Shown: positions 25,501 to 40,984, counted from the stretch's first letter. The stretch is DNA of 64,000 nt from Norana najaformis (GCA_964023275.1 OZ029923.1:6792729-6856728); one strand, 5' to 3'. Notes: generated by a model from the letters alone, not told the origin. Made by a program: numbers and translations.

Positions 25501-28500
25501 TACAAAAACCCATTCTGTGTCATATGCCTTAAGATTATGTTGCTGTTTGCACTGTACCATTGCTATGATTTTTTATGCACATAAAGTGGCTACTTTAGTG
25601 AAGTATTGAAAATTTTGTGTAGAGCAGTTTGGCCACGCTGTATCGGGAATTAACCAGATACAGTGTGGCCATTGAATATTGAATTATTATTACTGAATTA
25701 TTGAATGGATTGAATCTATAGTTGTTACCTAAAATGTAAGAAATTTTCTGTTATCCTACAAGTTTGTTGTTTTTAGGTGCATGGAAAGTGTGAATGCATG
25801 CACAATACAAAAGGACTGAATTGTGAATTCTGTGATGACCTCTTTAATGATTTGCCATGGAGACCAGCAAGAAGGGAAAAGTCAAATGGGTGCCAAAGTA
25901 GGGTCTTGATTCAACGTCTTCCAGTGTGTCACACTATAAGAGTTCTTTTTAGTTCAAAGATTTGGTTATTTCTCTAATTGTTATGTCAATTTTTATGGTA
26001 TTCTGTGCTCCAGTAGTAAGTAAACAAGTAAGTTAGTTGCAAATATAATTGAATAATAGCTGATGGAAAAGTTTTTTCTGTGACAATGTAAATTTTGGTG
26101 CTGTATAAATTAGCTGTATGGTTAGCAATAAATCTTTACATGTGAATGTTTTGTGGTGGATATTCAGGATGTGAGTGCAACGGTCATGCAACTGCTTGTC
26201 ACTTTGATCCAGCCATATATGAGGCGAGTGGTCACATCAGTGGCGGTGTCTGTGACAACTGTCAGCACAACACTGACGGTCAACACTGCCACCTCTGTCG
26301 ACCATTATTTTACCAAGACCCACATCTAAGCCTTGACGATCCGTATATTTGCAAACGTGAGTTCAATCGCAATCATTGTGTAGTTTTCAAAATATTTCCT
26401 CTGTGATTAGGCATCAGAACGTCCATATAACACTCTTCATTATGACGTGAACTCCTATAGTAATTGTAATTGTAATCACAGATTTATGTAGTGCCTTTTC
26501 AAGAGAAAGCTCATCAGAGATGCTTCCAATCTGACGACACAAAACAATAAACAATGAAGATAGTTTTGAAGCACATGAAGAACAGAGGGAAGAAAATCCT
26601 AGGAGCTTATAGCATTCTTCATTATGATGTGAATTCTGATATAATGCAATCAGGAATTATTGTCTTCATCGCCATTCATTTGGCGGTGATGGGTGCAAAT
26701 GGATGATCTCCATTCTTTGTCATCTAGTGCTTTTCTCATGTTTTTTTGTCCAAAGTCTTGTTAGGTCTTTGTTTATTTTGTCTATCCAGCAATCAAGGAT
26801 GTTTCCAAAATTTTAATTTTGCTCTGGAACAAAACGTCGTTATAGTGGAACCTCTGTGTAACTTTATCTGGACGTGTAAACCTACGTTGGCTTCCTGTTG
26901 GGTCCTGAAATAGCTACAGCTTAAACGCAACCCACCCTAACAGCCTCTTTCCCTCTGCTCGCTCGGGTCGTCTGGCAACCGGACTTAGCTCTTGACGTGG
27001 CATCTCTGGACAACCCCGCTGACTTGACACAGCGCTCATGAATAAGCTGGTGCCCTGTGCTTAGCTTTTAAGTAGTGCTTTAGATATTTGAAGTTTATGA
27101 TTATGATTACAAGATAGCTGTACTGGTATGCAAGATTCTTTCAACTAATCAACCTGCTTACTGTTGTCTTCCTTGGAGCACGGTAAGCCATCAAAACTTT
27201 GTGATCAGCGATAGTAAACTGTGTATCTGTCTCTGACATTAGAGACTGTCAGTCTAAATTCTCTCGCTGTAAATTCAGCAACAATCTGCTCGTTGACATT
27301 ACCTGCAACAACAACTTGCAAGATGTTTTCATCAAGCGGCTTCAGACTTATTTTTGTAAAAGCTTGCTTTAGTTGACTGACCACTGTGACCCACCCACGC
27401 CTAAGCTTCCTCGTCCAGCCAGTCGATGTTTGGCATGTTAACAAATGCATTACATACTTACTTACTTGCCAGGTTGATTGTAAAGCACTCTAGAAGTATT
27501 TGTTTACAATGATATATGCTGGTAAATTGTTGTCATTACAATTTGCAATTACAATGGGTCCAAAAAGTATGGTTGTAAAGGTGTTCTAGTCTGCTGCATA
27601 GGCTTTATTACTTGTTGAGTGGATGATCAGTCACTTATACACTTGTCACTCGTGTCTCTGTCTTTGCTTTAGTCGTCTCTTCATGAAGCTGTTGAATTTT
27701 CTAGCATCCTATGAACTTCGCAGGTTTCAAGATCACTCACGTTGGTCCTTGAACTTCAGCAAGACAAACAACATGAAAGCATGTCATATTTATTACTCGG
27801 CTTCTAAGATTAGCTTTTATCTCTGTCGCTCTGTCTCTCTATTTTCTGGCTATTTCTTTGAGTGGGATTAACTGTGTCAGTGATCTGTCTGGCTTCTCTT
27901 CCCCTTTTTAGGTTAATAGGTTAATTTTGCATCATATTTTCCGACCTGGTTTTTTTATGTCGTAAATAGTTTGTGGATTTTTTGTTTACTGTGGTTTTCT
28001 TCTAATGTAGATTTTTCGTTTTCTGTTTTCATTCCGTAGATAGCACATTTTATGCTTATAAAACAACTGTCTGAGATCAATGCTTCAGTACCAGCCCAAG
28101 TTGAGGGGTTACAAAAGGTGTCCTAAAACTGGATTGCTTTTGAAGATTTCTGTGGAGGCGCGTGGGCAGGTAGTGTCCCCTAACTTAATGTAGGTTGTTT
28201 TTCTCTTTTAGCATGTGATTGTGATCCTGTTGGATCTCTTCTTGGTGGAGAATGTGATGCTCAGATGGGTCGTGAGCTGGGCTGGGTGGCCGGACAATGT
28301 ACCTGCAGGCGCCATGTCACAGGAAGGAGGTGCGATGTCTGCAAGCATGGTTACTGGAACTTGGATGCAGAAAATGAAGATGGTTGTGAGCGTATGTGTT
28401 TAGTGATTTACTTAACAAGTTCATAAATTATATTTAATAGTGCTGTCATTCATTCTGACAGTTTTAATGCTATAGAGTTATTTCTGCATTTATTAGGCGC

Positions 28501-31500
28501 CACTCTCTAATGACTTGGCATCAGTCGATGGCGCCAAGCAATTGTGAATGAAGGACTTGCTCAGAGTTCTTACACAGTAACCGTCTCGGAGGAGGCTCGA
28601 ACCCATACTCTCCACGTTACAAGCCGAGCGCTCTATCCAATGTGCTACCACGGTAGAGTTTAACATATAATTGTGTTCCCAATATTAATTAATTCTGTGG
28701 GGGATTTGGGCTGGCATGTGATTAATTTTTTAAAAGTTGATATCAGTAATAAACATTCTAATAATTAAAAATATATTTTATGATGGGTTTTGTTGTGTTT
28801 ATAAATAGCTTGCAACTGCAGCATCTTAGGCACATTAGGTGGCAGCACCGATTGTGACCTACATGTTGGACAGTGTCGCTGTAAGAGATATGTGACAGGG
28901 AAACAGTGTGACAGATGTCAGGTAAATCTTTTCACCTTTTATTCGCCTTATCTACGTCCAGATCCAATTCCAAACACCACCCACCGTAGCCATAGCCCTA
29001 TGTCGACTGCCTGCCTGCCTGACTCTTGGATCTTGACCTGGAACAGAACCTTTCTTGCCTATCGATTTTGTTTTGACTGAGCGCCTGTGAATAAGCTGGT
29101 TCCAGCTTTCATTGGGCGCTGTAGAAATCTCAGGATTACGATTGTGCCTATGATTTCCATTTCCATTGCTGCCTTGATAATTTTAAGCTGATCTTCCAAA
29201 TCTGCCACATTCTGAAGCTTGCAAATTTTAAGATAAGGTTGTGCTGTCGTTTTGGTGTGTGGTGCCTAAGCCAACCTGAGAAGCAGCTGCTTCATTGTCA
29301 TAGCCACATCATGTGAGGGTTGGTAAATGTAAATGTACACTATTTTTTTCTGTTTTTCTATAGTGACCATATAGCCTCAACCTTGCTCATTGTTCGATGA
29401 ATTAATCGGTTGAGATCCTTCACCACTGCTGTCCGTTTGAATGGACTCCATACCATTTAAGGTCCCTGTGTATGAACCTTGTGGGTGACTAGTCCTCTCC
29501 CTCAATGCGTGGTCTTCCCACAGACAGAGTGCAGTGGTGTACTCTTTTTACAGCCGAATTCTGTTGGACATTAATGGGATTTGAACCTATGACCTCTGAG
29601 TTGAAAGTCCAGCACGTTAACCAATAGGCTGTTGTGCCTGCCAGGCAATGTACTCGGGAACTGTGTTAAGTTAACTGCACCTAAGCACACAGATCTGAAT
29701 ATAATTCTGTTATTTAGAATTCGGTGACCTGAGGAAAACGTCGTTATGGGGTGCATGACCATGCAAATATGCAGACAGTAATTTTCTTGTCTGGAGGAGT
29801 TGGCAAGCAGTCCGGCATTGACCCAGTTGATCGCGGAGTAATTACATTCAGCGGCAAACAGCAATGTTTGCGGCTCCAACTGAATCCACTTGAACATAAT
29901 TCTGCGCAAGAACACGCGGCTTCTGAGTCAATAAACCAGTTCTTTCAAGTCGAGTTGTGGTTACAGGTGGTCTTCAGTGCATGGATGCTTTTGCCCCCGT
30001 GGGCGTCCTAGTTTCTCGCTTTGACTATCTGTTTAGCAGCGACTGTGAATGCAGTCGGTGTGTTTATCAATGGCATTGAAGATGGAGATAGGATTGTAGT
30101 TACTGTTTATCAGTGGCATTGAAGATGGAGTTAGGATTGTAACTAGTTACTGTTTATCAATGGCATTGAAGTTGGAGATAGGATTATAGTTACTACAAGA
30201 ATGGTTGACCCGATCAATGAAGTCTGCCTGGGTTGTTCATTATTATTATTATTAGCGTCTATCTTTTCTCTTCCTGTCTTTGCATTAAAGCAAAGAAAGA
30301 TTGCCCTTTAGTCCCTTTGAGCTGAATGTTAGAGGCAGCCATGTGTATGAAGCACGTTAGTGTTAGCCATATTTGGAATTGTCTGCCACAAAAGACCCGA
30401 ATTACCAACTTGCCATCTACATTTAAAACACTTATCAAGATCCACTGTTCTACTATGGCATTTGCTTGACCCCTAGCCAACGTACATCCATAACTCAGAT
30501 TCAGATTTACTGACTTTGCCCGACTAATAAGTGCTTTAACTATATAAAATAAATAAGTAACGGCTTCATTTTCTTGGCATTCGTATATGAGAGCAGACAG
30601 GCAGGCCTTTAACTTTTTTTGTAAGAGGTGCTGTGCTAATCAACATATACATTACCATATAGTACAGGTAAAGTATCGAGTATGTGCGGCAAGGTGGTTT
30701 ATCTGTAATGCGTTTGGACTCTGTTTGGACTCTGTGTAACGACCCTGGGCAAGTTGTTTGCCCACGCCGTTCTTCTGTATAATTTGCTACTGGCGTAAGC
30801 TGGGAAGTAAACGGCCAGTCCTTTGATGCACTGGCCTGTGTCCAGGACCTTGTGATTCGTCCACTGCCAGCTCAAGGGCAAAGAAGAGCAAATGAGTGCC
30901 TCCCCTACATCTGAATTGGGGGATATGGGATACTTTACTTACTTTAAAGTCTTACTTTAAAGTGTATTGTTTTGTATTCTGCCATCAGAAGAACCATGTT
31001 GTTCGGTGAGGTGCTTAAAAGGCACAATTGTAATTGTAATTTGAGATTTATAAGGCACTTCTTCGAGAATAAACTCAACAGAGGTGCTTCCTACCCGAAA
31101 AAGTATAATCACTGTTGAACAGTACAGTCTTCAGGCGCCTGCGGAATACTGAGAGGGGGAGAGAAATGAGCTCAAGTCGCAATTCTCGATGGAGACGGGT
31201 CCCATAAAAATAACATGCCAGATTCACCACATTGGCTTCACTTATTCATTTGTGTGACAGCTGTGAAAATATCCTGTTTCCTGCCAGTTTTAGTTGCATC
31301 TCAAGTGGGTACAATCAACATACAGTCAAGTCAGGCAGCTCTGGTATTACTAGGGGGACAAAACTTCTCGGGTAATGTGTTGAAAATGGGTTAAGTTTGT
31401 TAATTGGGGTCACATAACATATCTGATGTTAATTTATTACATTTCAAGTGTAGAAAAAATAATAAAAAGGATCTGAATGAGGAATTAATGTGCCAAGGTC

Positions 31501-34500
31501 AATTTTGAAATTACCTTGGCCCAGTTTTGAAATAGGTGGTACCTGGTCAAAACTTCATGTGTTTGTGTATGCTGTAGGATGGCTATTGGGGATTCAGTCG
31601 ACTCAATCCAGGTGGTTGCAACTCGTGTGACTGTGACTTAGGTGGAGCGATAGATGGTCACTGTGGTCAAGCAGATGGTCAGTGCTTCTGTCGTCCAAAC
31701 ATCGGGGGAATTTCCTGTACAGAACCCTTGGCCAGTTTCTACTTTCCCAACTTGGATCATCTTCTCTATGAAGCAGAGCTGGCAAAAGCGAGAGGGGTTA
31801 GGAATATAAGCATTTCTATCATTTTTGTTCATTTATTTAGCACCAATAAATCTATGTAATAGCTAGACAGCATTTAGTGATCTTTGCAGTTTAGAACTCG
31901 CTTCGAGTCCCCACCCACTTTCATAGTGACCCTAACCCATTTCAAGTTACGAAGTGAGCACTAAACTGAAAGTTTGTGCAGAAACTGGTTTAAAAACCAA
32001 GAGTAAATCTGCAAAACAACAAACTAAAAATCTCTTGAATTAACTTATTCATTCATCTTCATTTTAGTAAAAACTGAAAAGTTGCATATTTTTTATATTT
32101 TATTTATAGTTTATATTATTAAGTCAGCTAACAGCCTAACAAAGCAAGCAAACTTACATACCATTGTAAGAAATAAGACATTGTAGATTGCTGGTAATTT
32201 TAATTGTAATTGAAAATTTATATAGCAGCACTTCAAGATAGACTCATCAGAGTGGAATATTGCCTGTCTTGGCAGAAAGACACGACTTAGCTACCGTTAT
32301 ATTTTTGCGTTTTTACTGTTAACCTCAGAATTCGTATATTTTAGACATTTGATCCAAACCTAAGAAACAACATTTTGCATTCAGCACTAAAATTTGGCTA
32401 AGGATTGAAAAACTAATTAAATAAATTGGTAATAATTAATGCCAGAACTAGACGAGTGGCTGGCATTCTCAATGTCAAATTTCCATTCCCCATAAATTTT
32501 GTAGGTCCCAAGGGATTGTATGTGCCCTGGGAAAAATAGTTTATTGATGTTAATTTTAATTTAATGTATTTTAAAATCTTTTACAACAGAGAGCAGTTGT
32601 TGTGCTGCGGAAAAGAGAAGATATGGCTGCTGTTACATGGACCGGGCCAGGATTTATGAGAGCATTTCAAGGAGATATAATTGAATTTCTTATTGGTGAC
32701 ATTCCGCTGACACTGAATTACTCAATCGTTGTGAGATATGAAACGACGGTCGGTCGCTCATTTGATAAACCTTTATATACTTGCTTACTTTCTTACTTAC
32801 TTACAACTTTTCATATCACAGTGTAACTAGATTAAAAATGTGAACTTGCTTGTTTTAGTTAGATGTACTCATTGCCATGTATATAAATGAACTTTTACAG
32901 TACAATTAAAGGTAAATGTATAGGTTTTATATAGCAACCGTATGGCTTCGACAATGCTCATTTTGTAATGAATTTATCAGGTGAGATCCGTCACCCCTGC
33001 TGCCAGTTAGTGAGATAACATTGCTTGAATACTTACTTATCAGAGTGTAACTAGATTAAAATGATCAATCTGCTATGTTCATTAAGATGCATGGCAAGAC
33101 ATATTTATTTATGCAAGTAGTTCAGTACAGTTAATCAGGTCAGTTAGTATTACTTTTCCTGATGTTTATTGTCCCTGTTGGTTTTAACAAGATGTTGAAA
33201 AATTTCAAACATATTCTTTGGTTTTGCTGAAGTTACCTGCAAGATGGGATAACATTAGGGTGTCGCTTGTCAGGCCTTTCCTGGTTGATCCACATGGACG
33301 CTGTGGAAACATTCCGTCAAAACTGGACTCAAAACCTGTTGGCATTTTACCAGGTAAATATGTTCTGCAGACTAAAAAAGTAATAATAATAATAAGAAAA
33401 CTTCTGTCTCTTGCAGATAATCTGATTTGCTAGGTTAGCAAAATGTCCCTTTTGGGGAAAACTTTCTGTTGCTTTCCGTAAGCTGTGGGTAATGAAACCC
33501 ATTTCCAAAACTATCCTAATTTTGAGAACTTTATCCTGCATACCGCCTTTTCTAAACAACCGTTTTGTTCTCATATTATTTGCCAGATGGTACCAGCATT
33601 TGTTATCTTTATTATTATTATTTCTGCATTTATTATGCATTCGAAGTCGTGTTATGTCCTCGTTTATATTGTCTATCCAGCATGTTCTTCCTTTGCTTTT
33701 AACTCTTTTCTCATGTTCTTCCTTTGCTTTTAACTCTTTTCTCATGTTCTTCCTTTGCTTTTAACTCTTTTCTCATGTTCTTCCTTTGCTTTTAACTCTT
33801 TTCTCATGTTCTTCCTTTGCTTTTAACTCTTTTCTTTGCATCCTACATTATTACAGAGATAATAAAAAATTTTAAGTGAAACCTAAAATTTGTGTCCTCT
33901 CAGGCACAAGACATTTTATATCCTTGACCACATCTTGCCTTGAAAGTGGAGTTCCTTATACTCTGCGCATGAAGCTGAGTAACTACAAGCATGGCCGTCG
34001 TGATGCAAGTGTTCTGATCGATTCAGTAAGAAGATGTTTATGCTTCTACATTTTCCTTAACTTTGTTAACTGCTAAGTTTCAAACTTATAATTATAAATA
34101 AATTGTTTTGAACAGTTAATATTTGCTAGCACAGTATTTAATTTGTCAACAGAGCATAAGTGGAAGATCTTACTTGTGCAGCATACAGCTTAATAAAATT
34201 GAAAAATTTAAGTGAAGTATTTGGGATAATTGATTATTTTGTACCAGGAAACTGTTTTCAAAGTGTGGGAAAGTTTTATATGGATATAAGTTAATAAGTT
34301 ATTTGTAACTATGCATATATGAATAGCTTGGCCCACAGTTTCCATGAAATTTGTGGAGGGTAGGGCAGACATGAAAACCTTAGGCCAGAATATTCAGTTT
34401 CAGGAGCAGCATCTTGCCCATATCAGCAGGCAATCATGAATGCAGACACATTATAAATGCGGTACTTTTAAAGTATTACAAGTGGTATAATCTGTTACCT

Positions 34501-36131
34501 CATCTTACCTTACGCTTCCTTACCTCACAGTACTTTATGGATGAGTATTGTGGTGTTGATTTAAAAATCCCTTTATATTTGAGATCTACCACTTTTCTGC
34601 TGGTTTTTTTGTTTCCACAGATCGCCCTAATACCGGATGTGGCAAGTGTTTCTACTTTCACGTCTTCTGACAGAGGTCAAGCTGTTATTGAAGACTTCTT
34701 TCAACAAAGATGTGTCAAGTATCAGTTGTCAGTGGAACATTCTTTGATGCCAGAGCATTGTCTGAAGCACGTTCGAAGTGCATCTGCACTGATCTACAAT
34801 GGAGCCGTTGGTCAGTTCAGGGCTAAGCCTCTCAGCTGACAGCTGTACTGTTCTTTTAATCTGAGTTGTAATGTAATGTAATACCATTTGTATGTAAATA
34901 TTATTTGTTTGAACATAAGGAGTGTGTGATAATCTCATGGTTAGTGTGCTGTCAATTGTCAATTGAAAGGTCGGGCGTTCAAATCCCTGCCAGGACAGAA
35001 ATTTGTTTTTAGATTTCAACTTCATTTATGCCCCTGTGCATGTTCTCTGCCTCAGCCAAAAGACCCAACAGATCCTCTGGCTGTGGACCACACTTCTGAG
35101 CAGTTTCTGAAGAGGAACATAAATAAATGGTTTAGCTTTACCTTCACCTTTTCTTCAGCAATTTTCTAAAAGCCTTTGTTCGTGTCTTTTAAAAATATCT
35201 CTTGGTTGATTGGAAGACTGAACATCAGACTGAGACTCTGGTATGTTTTTTTCTTTTTAGTTCTTGCAGTATACACTTAAATGTTTATAGAGCAAATAGG
35301 CTGAAACCCCCATATAAGTTCAGCAATACGCTGGCTTTGGTTATTGCCTCCACCACATTTTTATGAATTAACTATTGCATACATTGCCCATTGCAAACAG
35401 CAAACATCAGGGCATGGAATAATGGCAAGCGGAGTGCAGACCTGTATGGCAGAGGGAGGCAGCTGCAAAGAAGGAAGTGTGTATGTTAGGTGCACGAAAA
35501 CTATGCCAAAGTCTAGCAGAGGCTTTAGTTAGTAGTTGGTATTTTAAAAATAATCATTGATTGGATCATACTTTTAGCTTGCAACTGCCATCCAGTCGGA
35601 TCTACGAGTGATGTGTGTGAACCAAACGGTGGCCAATGTAGCTGTAAGGCGAACGTGATTGGACGAAGTTGTGACCAATGTTCTTCTGGCAGCCATAGTT
35701 TAGGGCCCAGTGGATGTGAAGGCGAGTGCTACATTACTGACATTAGTGTAACTTCTTGCAGAATGTGCCACGTCAGTTACAGTGTAACATGTTTCAAAAG
35801 TGTTTTGCAGAATTATGTGGGATGTTGTCAGCTGTCGTTCTTTTCATATGGCCAAACCTCTTGGGTCTTTGCTGAATAACTTGGTATAGAAATGTTGTCT
35901 GCTTATCAAAGGACTGTTGTATTTGATTAATTATATAGTGCAAATTTCTTATTAACAATAAGTTTACTAATAGGTGTCACTGCCATCTGCGCATTGCACC
36001 TATGATAACCAACAGCTACTGTATCTCGTGATTCTTCAAACATCACTACCAAATTTAACATGCTTTGCCATGTGAAGATGTCCGTGTGCTTTTGAGGCTG
36101 TTGTTAATTGCGAACGTTATAAATATCTGCT

Positions 36132-36162
<31 letters not shown>

Positions 36163-39100
36163 GTGCTTTATACGTATGTATATATTCCACGATGATGTGA
36201 AACTGCAAAAAAACTCCACATAATTTTTGTTCTCGGATAGCATGCGATTGTGATGTGCTGGGATCACATGACGTGTTTTGTGACGTCACAACTGGCCAGT
36301 GCAACTGTATGGTCAACGTTATTGGACAAAAGTGCGATCGGTGTCAGAAGGGAAGTTATAAGTTTCCTGAATGCCAGCTGTGCCAGTGCAACGAGCGTGC
36401 AGATGAGTGCGACGATGTAACTGGGCGTTGCATCAGTTGCAAATTGAACACTGGTGGACACAACTGTGAAAGGTCTGTGACATCCTTAGGTGTCTCTTTT
36501 TTCTGCTCGTTTACACAGCTGGTTAGGTCCTCTTGGCTGAAATGCTCAGGCTGGTTTTACAGAAAAATTCATCGTTGCACTATTTATGACATTTCTGAGT
36601 GGAAATTCTAAGTTTTGTGTGTATTTAGGCAAAATTATATAACACTGTGCAAAAGTTGTTTGATAATTGCACGCTAAAAATGTTCTTGAACTCTTTCACT
36701 CAATGTACAGCACGCTAAAAATGTTCTTGAAGTCCTTCACTGAATGTACAGCAGTCAAAATGTCCCTCAACCTCAGAAAGGGTTTAGGAAGCTTTAATCT
36801 ACAAACTTATTAAAATCTTTTGGAGTAATTTACTAAAACACGTAATTGATTTTTTTAAATGTAATAATCTACTCTTTAAAATCTAATCAAGTGAAAGAAA
36901 TCGTATATTAAAATTCTAATGAGATGATATTGTTATTTAATATTACTAAAAGTTCTTGTGTAGGGCCCATGTTTCCTGACTGTTCTTTCATTTAGGAAGA
37001 TTCGGACTGTATTAAAAAGAGCCTGCTGTTGGTGACTTTTCTAGTTACTTGCTGCAGATGAATTATATATTAAAATCATATATTAAAATTACGTATATAT
37101 TAGAATTTATATACTAAAATTGTATATTAAAATTGCATGTTGAAATCATATGTTAAAATTATATATATATTAAACTTATATATTAAAATTATGTATCATT
37201 TGCTACTGATGAACTTGGTCTTAATGAACTTTAGCACCACTTAGGCTAGCACATGCTATGCTAAAATTGTGAGCTACCCAATAAATTCTTTGAAAAATGA
37301 GCAAGGTTGAGGCCATATGGTTGCTATAGACAACCATGTACATTTACACTTACACAAAAGGTGCTGCATTAAGTGTCTAGATAAATGCGTGTATTGACTG
37401 GAACAGGTGTGCAGATGGATATTTTGGGGATCCAAGAACTGCCGAAGGTTGCCAGCCATGTCTTTGTCCAGGAGGAGAGGGCAGTGGAGTTCAACACGTT
37501 GATTCTTGTCATAGGGATCCCTACACTCGACAAGTCATATGTAACTGTCGTCGTGGCTACACAGGTAAGAACTTCATTTAACAGGTAAGAACTTCATTTA
37601 ACAGGTAAGAACTTCATTTAACAGGTGAGAATTTCAATTTAACAAGTGCTAAAGAATTACTTGCTGTTGATATTTGCAGAGACATTTGCTGTATGGGACA
37701 TTTAAGAGCATGCAGTCTGAAACTTTATCATAAGAGGGTGCGATTGGACACAAGAAAGTTCTTCTTCAGAGGATTGTAGAGCATGGGAACTGATTACCAG
37801 AAGAAGTAATATCTGCACCAACCTTGAAGAGCTTCAGAAAAGAACTTGAGAGTTGGATGGGGAGGGATATTGGCACTAAAAACCAATATAGCTTACTTAG
37901 CCTATTAACTGTGACAGTAACTAGACTAACTGTAAGTGGATGCTTTCAATGTAGACATAGCTACGTGAAAGACTGTTATAGAATTTTCTCAAATGTTTCT
38001 CAGGAAGGAACTGTGACCAGTGCGAGAAGAACCATTTTGGCCAACCACTTCTTGTTGGAGGTACTTGCCAGAAGTGTGAGTGCAACGAGAACATCGATCC
38101 AGATGTTGGTGACAGCTGCGATTCTGTCACAGGTGAATGCACCAGGTGTCTCTACAACACGGAAGGATTCAACTGCGAACGCTGCCAACTCGGTTACTAT
38201 GGTGATGCAGTAAAACGACACAACTGCAAGAGTAAGTAAGATGTCATCATAACAAGTAAAGTAAAAAGTAAAGTATCCAGTATCCCACAAATGAGATGTA
38301 GGGAGGTGTTCATTGCATTTTTAGAGCCTTGAGTTGGTATCAGACGACTCCCAAGGTCCTGGACATGGGGCCAGTGCATCGCAGGACTTGCTGTTTACTT
38401 CCCAGCTTACACCAGTACCAAATTATACTACTTGGTGACAGAGGCATAGTGTGTGCAAACAACTTGCCCAGTATCGTTAAAACATCATAAAAAGCTTGTA
38501 ATGTATTGATGTATGTAATATACAGATACATATGTGGATGTCGTCCAAGGGCTGATTGGAGGGGGGGGGGGCAGGCCCTCCCATTTGATTTTGAGAAGTC
38601 ATATCATTGAGTTGACCCTGAAACTGGTTAGGATAAAGGTTGCCCACTAAAGTTACAAAGTACAAAAGGTGCTGATAAAATTTTGAAACAAAAAAGGTCT
38701 AAAACTAAAAGTGTGGAAAATGGAAATAAATGTCTTAATTTATATCTTTGAAAGTAAAAACATCGTAAATCCTGGCAAACTAAAAGTGTAATGTGCAGCA
38801 CTGCATCATTTAGCAGCATCTCAAATGCGTCGATTGGCGCATTGACTGTTTTATGCGCAGCTAGTTACTATAGGTGAATGGCACATTTCGCATCATCCAG
38901 TGAAACACGATTACAGATACAGATTATTTGTATTTCAGTCTCTATAATCATTTCCTTTCATGAAATGCTTCTTGGGGTGGGTAATTTTGTGTTCTTTTGC
39001 TCGTAGAATGTTTGTGTAGCATTCTGGGCAGCAACCGGACAAGTATTCACTGTGACAGAGTGACTGGTCAGTGTTCGTGCCTTCCAAACGTCATTGGACG

Positions 39101-40869
39101 GAAGTGCGATAAGTGCAGGCCACTCTACTGGAAGCTGGCCAGCGGTTGGGGATGTGAGCCGTGCGACTGCAGTCCTACTGGCTCAGTCTTTGCACAGTGT
39201 AACGAGGTAAACCTATATCTTTCAGTGTAATTAAGTAAATATTTGTTTAGGTAAACCTATACTTTCACACTGTAATTTGGTAAATTTTGTAATAAGGCAA
39301 GTGTAATGATGAACTTGCTTTTTTAATTAATTCTAGCACCATTTTTGCTAAGGAGAACTTTGAAGCCGTTTCATACTTTAAAAAATGCTTAACTACTAGT
39401 GATATAGTTCCATAATTGAGGTAAAATGTTACACCTAAGAAATGAAGATAACATTGAAACAGGGTTATTATTTATTCTAATAATTTATTAAAGTAATTAA
39501 TTTCATGTAATTTGTGTCATGTGGAAAGTTTTATAACAGCCGTGTAAAACCTTGCAAAGTGAACATGGTGAATCTTGAAGTATTGAAGTCTAGGATTACC
39601 TTTACTTAGGTCTATCTGAATTGGCTTTATAAAACTGAGACTTTCGATTAAAGGTGCTATATAAGTTTGAAGTTACACTACATTACGTATTTGGCATTGT
39701 TGTAATTTCAGTTTGATGGTCAGTGTACCTGCATGTCTGGTAGAGGAGGAAGGGATTGCAGCCAGTGCCCCAATTACTATTGGGGAAGCCCTGATGCTGG
39801 GATTGTCTGCTCTCGTAAGTATTTTCCTGACATAGGTGGCAGTACTTCTGTTAATTTTACACGTATCCCTTATTAGATCACACCAGTATCTACTGACGCT
39901 CCAACCTATGGCGGTAAGCAATTTTATGATAAGGATTTGTTCAAGGTCACTGTACAGTAACCGTCTCAGAGGAGGCTCAAGTCTGCACGTCGCATCTTAC
40001 AAAGCAAGCAGTGACAGTCAGGTACGGTATCACACAAGGAAGTTGGCACAAGGGGCCATGTCCCCTAAAAGGGTTGTCAAGATATTGGGGACATAAAATC
40101 TTCCTTGCTTGGCTGCCCCCTTCAAAACTACTAAACCTGCCAATGTCCTTCCCAACTCACAAAACACGCCAGCATCCCTGGTATGTTTGATACACATACC
40201 AGCGCAAGCTGTAAGGAAATGTCCATTCAGATTGCAGTTCGCATGTTTGACTTCAGTTTTTTGCCTTCAGCCAATTTTTCAACCCCTGTATTTTTGCCAG
40301 TGAGGGTTGTTGTTGACTGAGGCTTTACAAACCGTCATCGTTACATTACATTATTTACAAATGTAATAAATAAGCAGTTACTTTAAGGAACATCTTCTTG
40401 TAACCTGTAACTGGTCTTGTTGATTATTTTATGATTGCAGCTGTACTGGGTTTATTTCTTCGTAGCATGTGATTGCAACGTGATTGGTTCGGTTGACCCA
40501 CTGTGTGACCGCCGGACAGGACGTTGCAACTGTCGCTCTGGTGTCGCAGGACAGAAGTGCGACCGGTGTGCACCAAAAACAACTGGTGTCATTCCAAACT
40601 GCCTGCCCTGTGGAGAGTGCTTAGATCAGTGGACTCTGATACTGCAGGGTGTGACCTGTAAGTATTATTATTATTAGTAGTAGTAGTAGAATTATTATTA
40701 TTATTATTATTGGTGTTTTTATTAGTGTTTTTATTACTATTATTATTATTATTGGTGTTTTTATTATTATTATTATTATTATTGGTGTTTTTATTATTAT
40801 TGTTGTTGTTGTTTTTGATATTTGTTTATTATTATTATTTATTATTATTGTTGTTGTTTTTGATATTTG

Positions 40870-40901
<32 letters not shown>

Positions 40902-40930
40902 TGTTGTTATTGCTATTATTATTATTATTG

Positions 40931-40984
<54 letters not shown>

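Noticed and set aside
33347..33745. Minus-strand 132-codon ORF
   Set aside because: Covers a 31-bp minisatellite and unique intron DNA of laminin; no domain and no homology visible.
37561..37645. CRISPR-like array
   Set aside because: Units are contiguous without spacers, in an animal intron; it is a plain tandem repeat of a splice donor.
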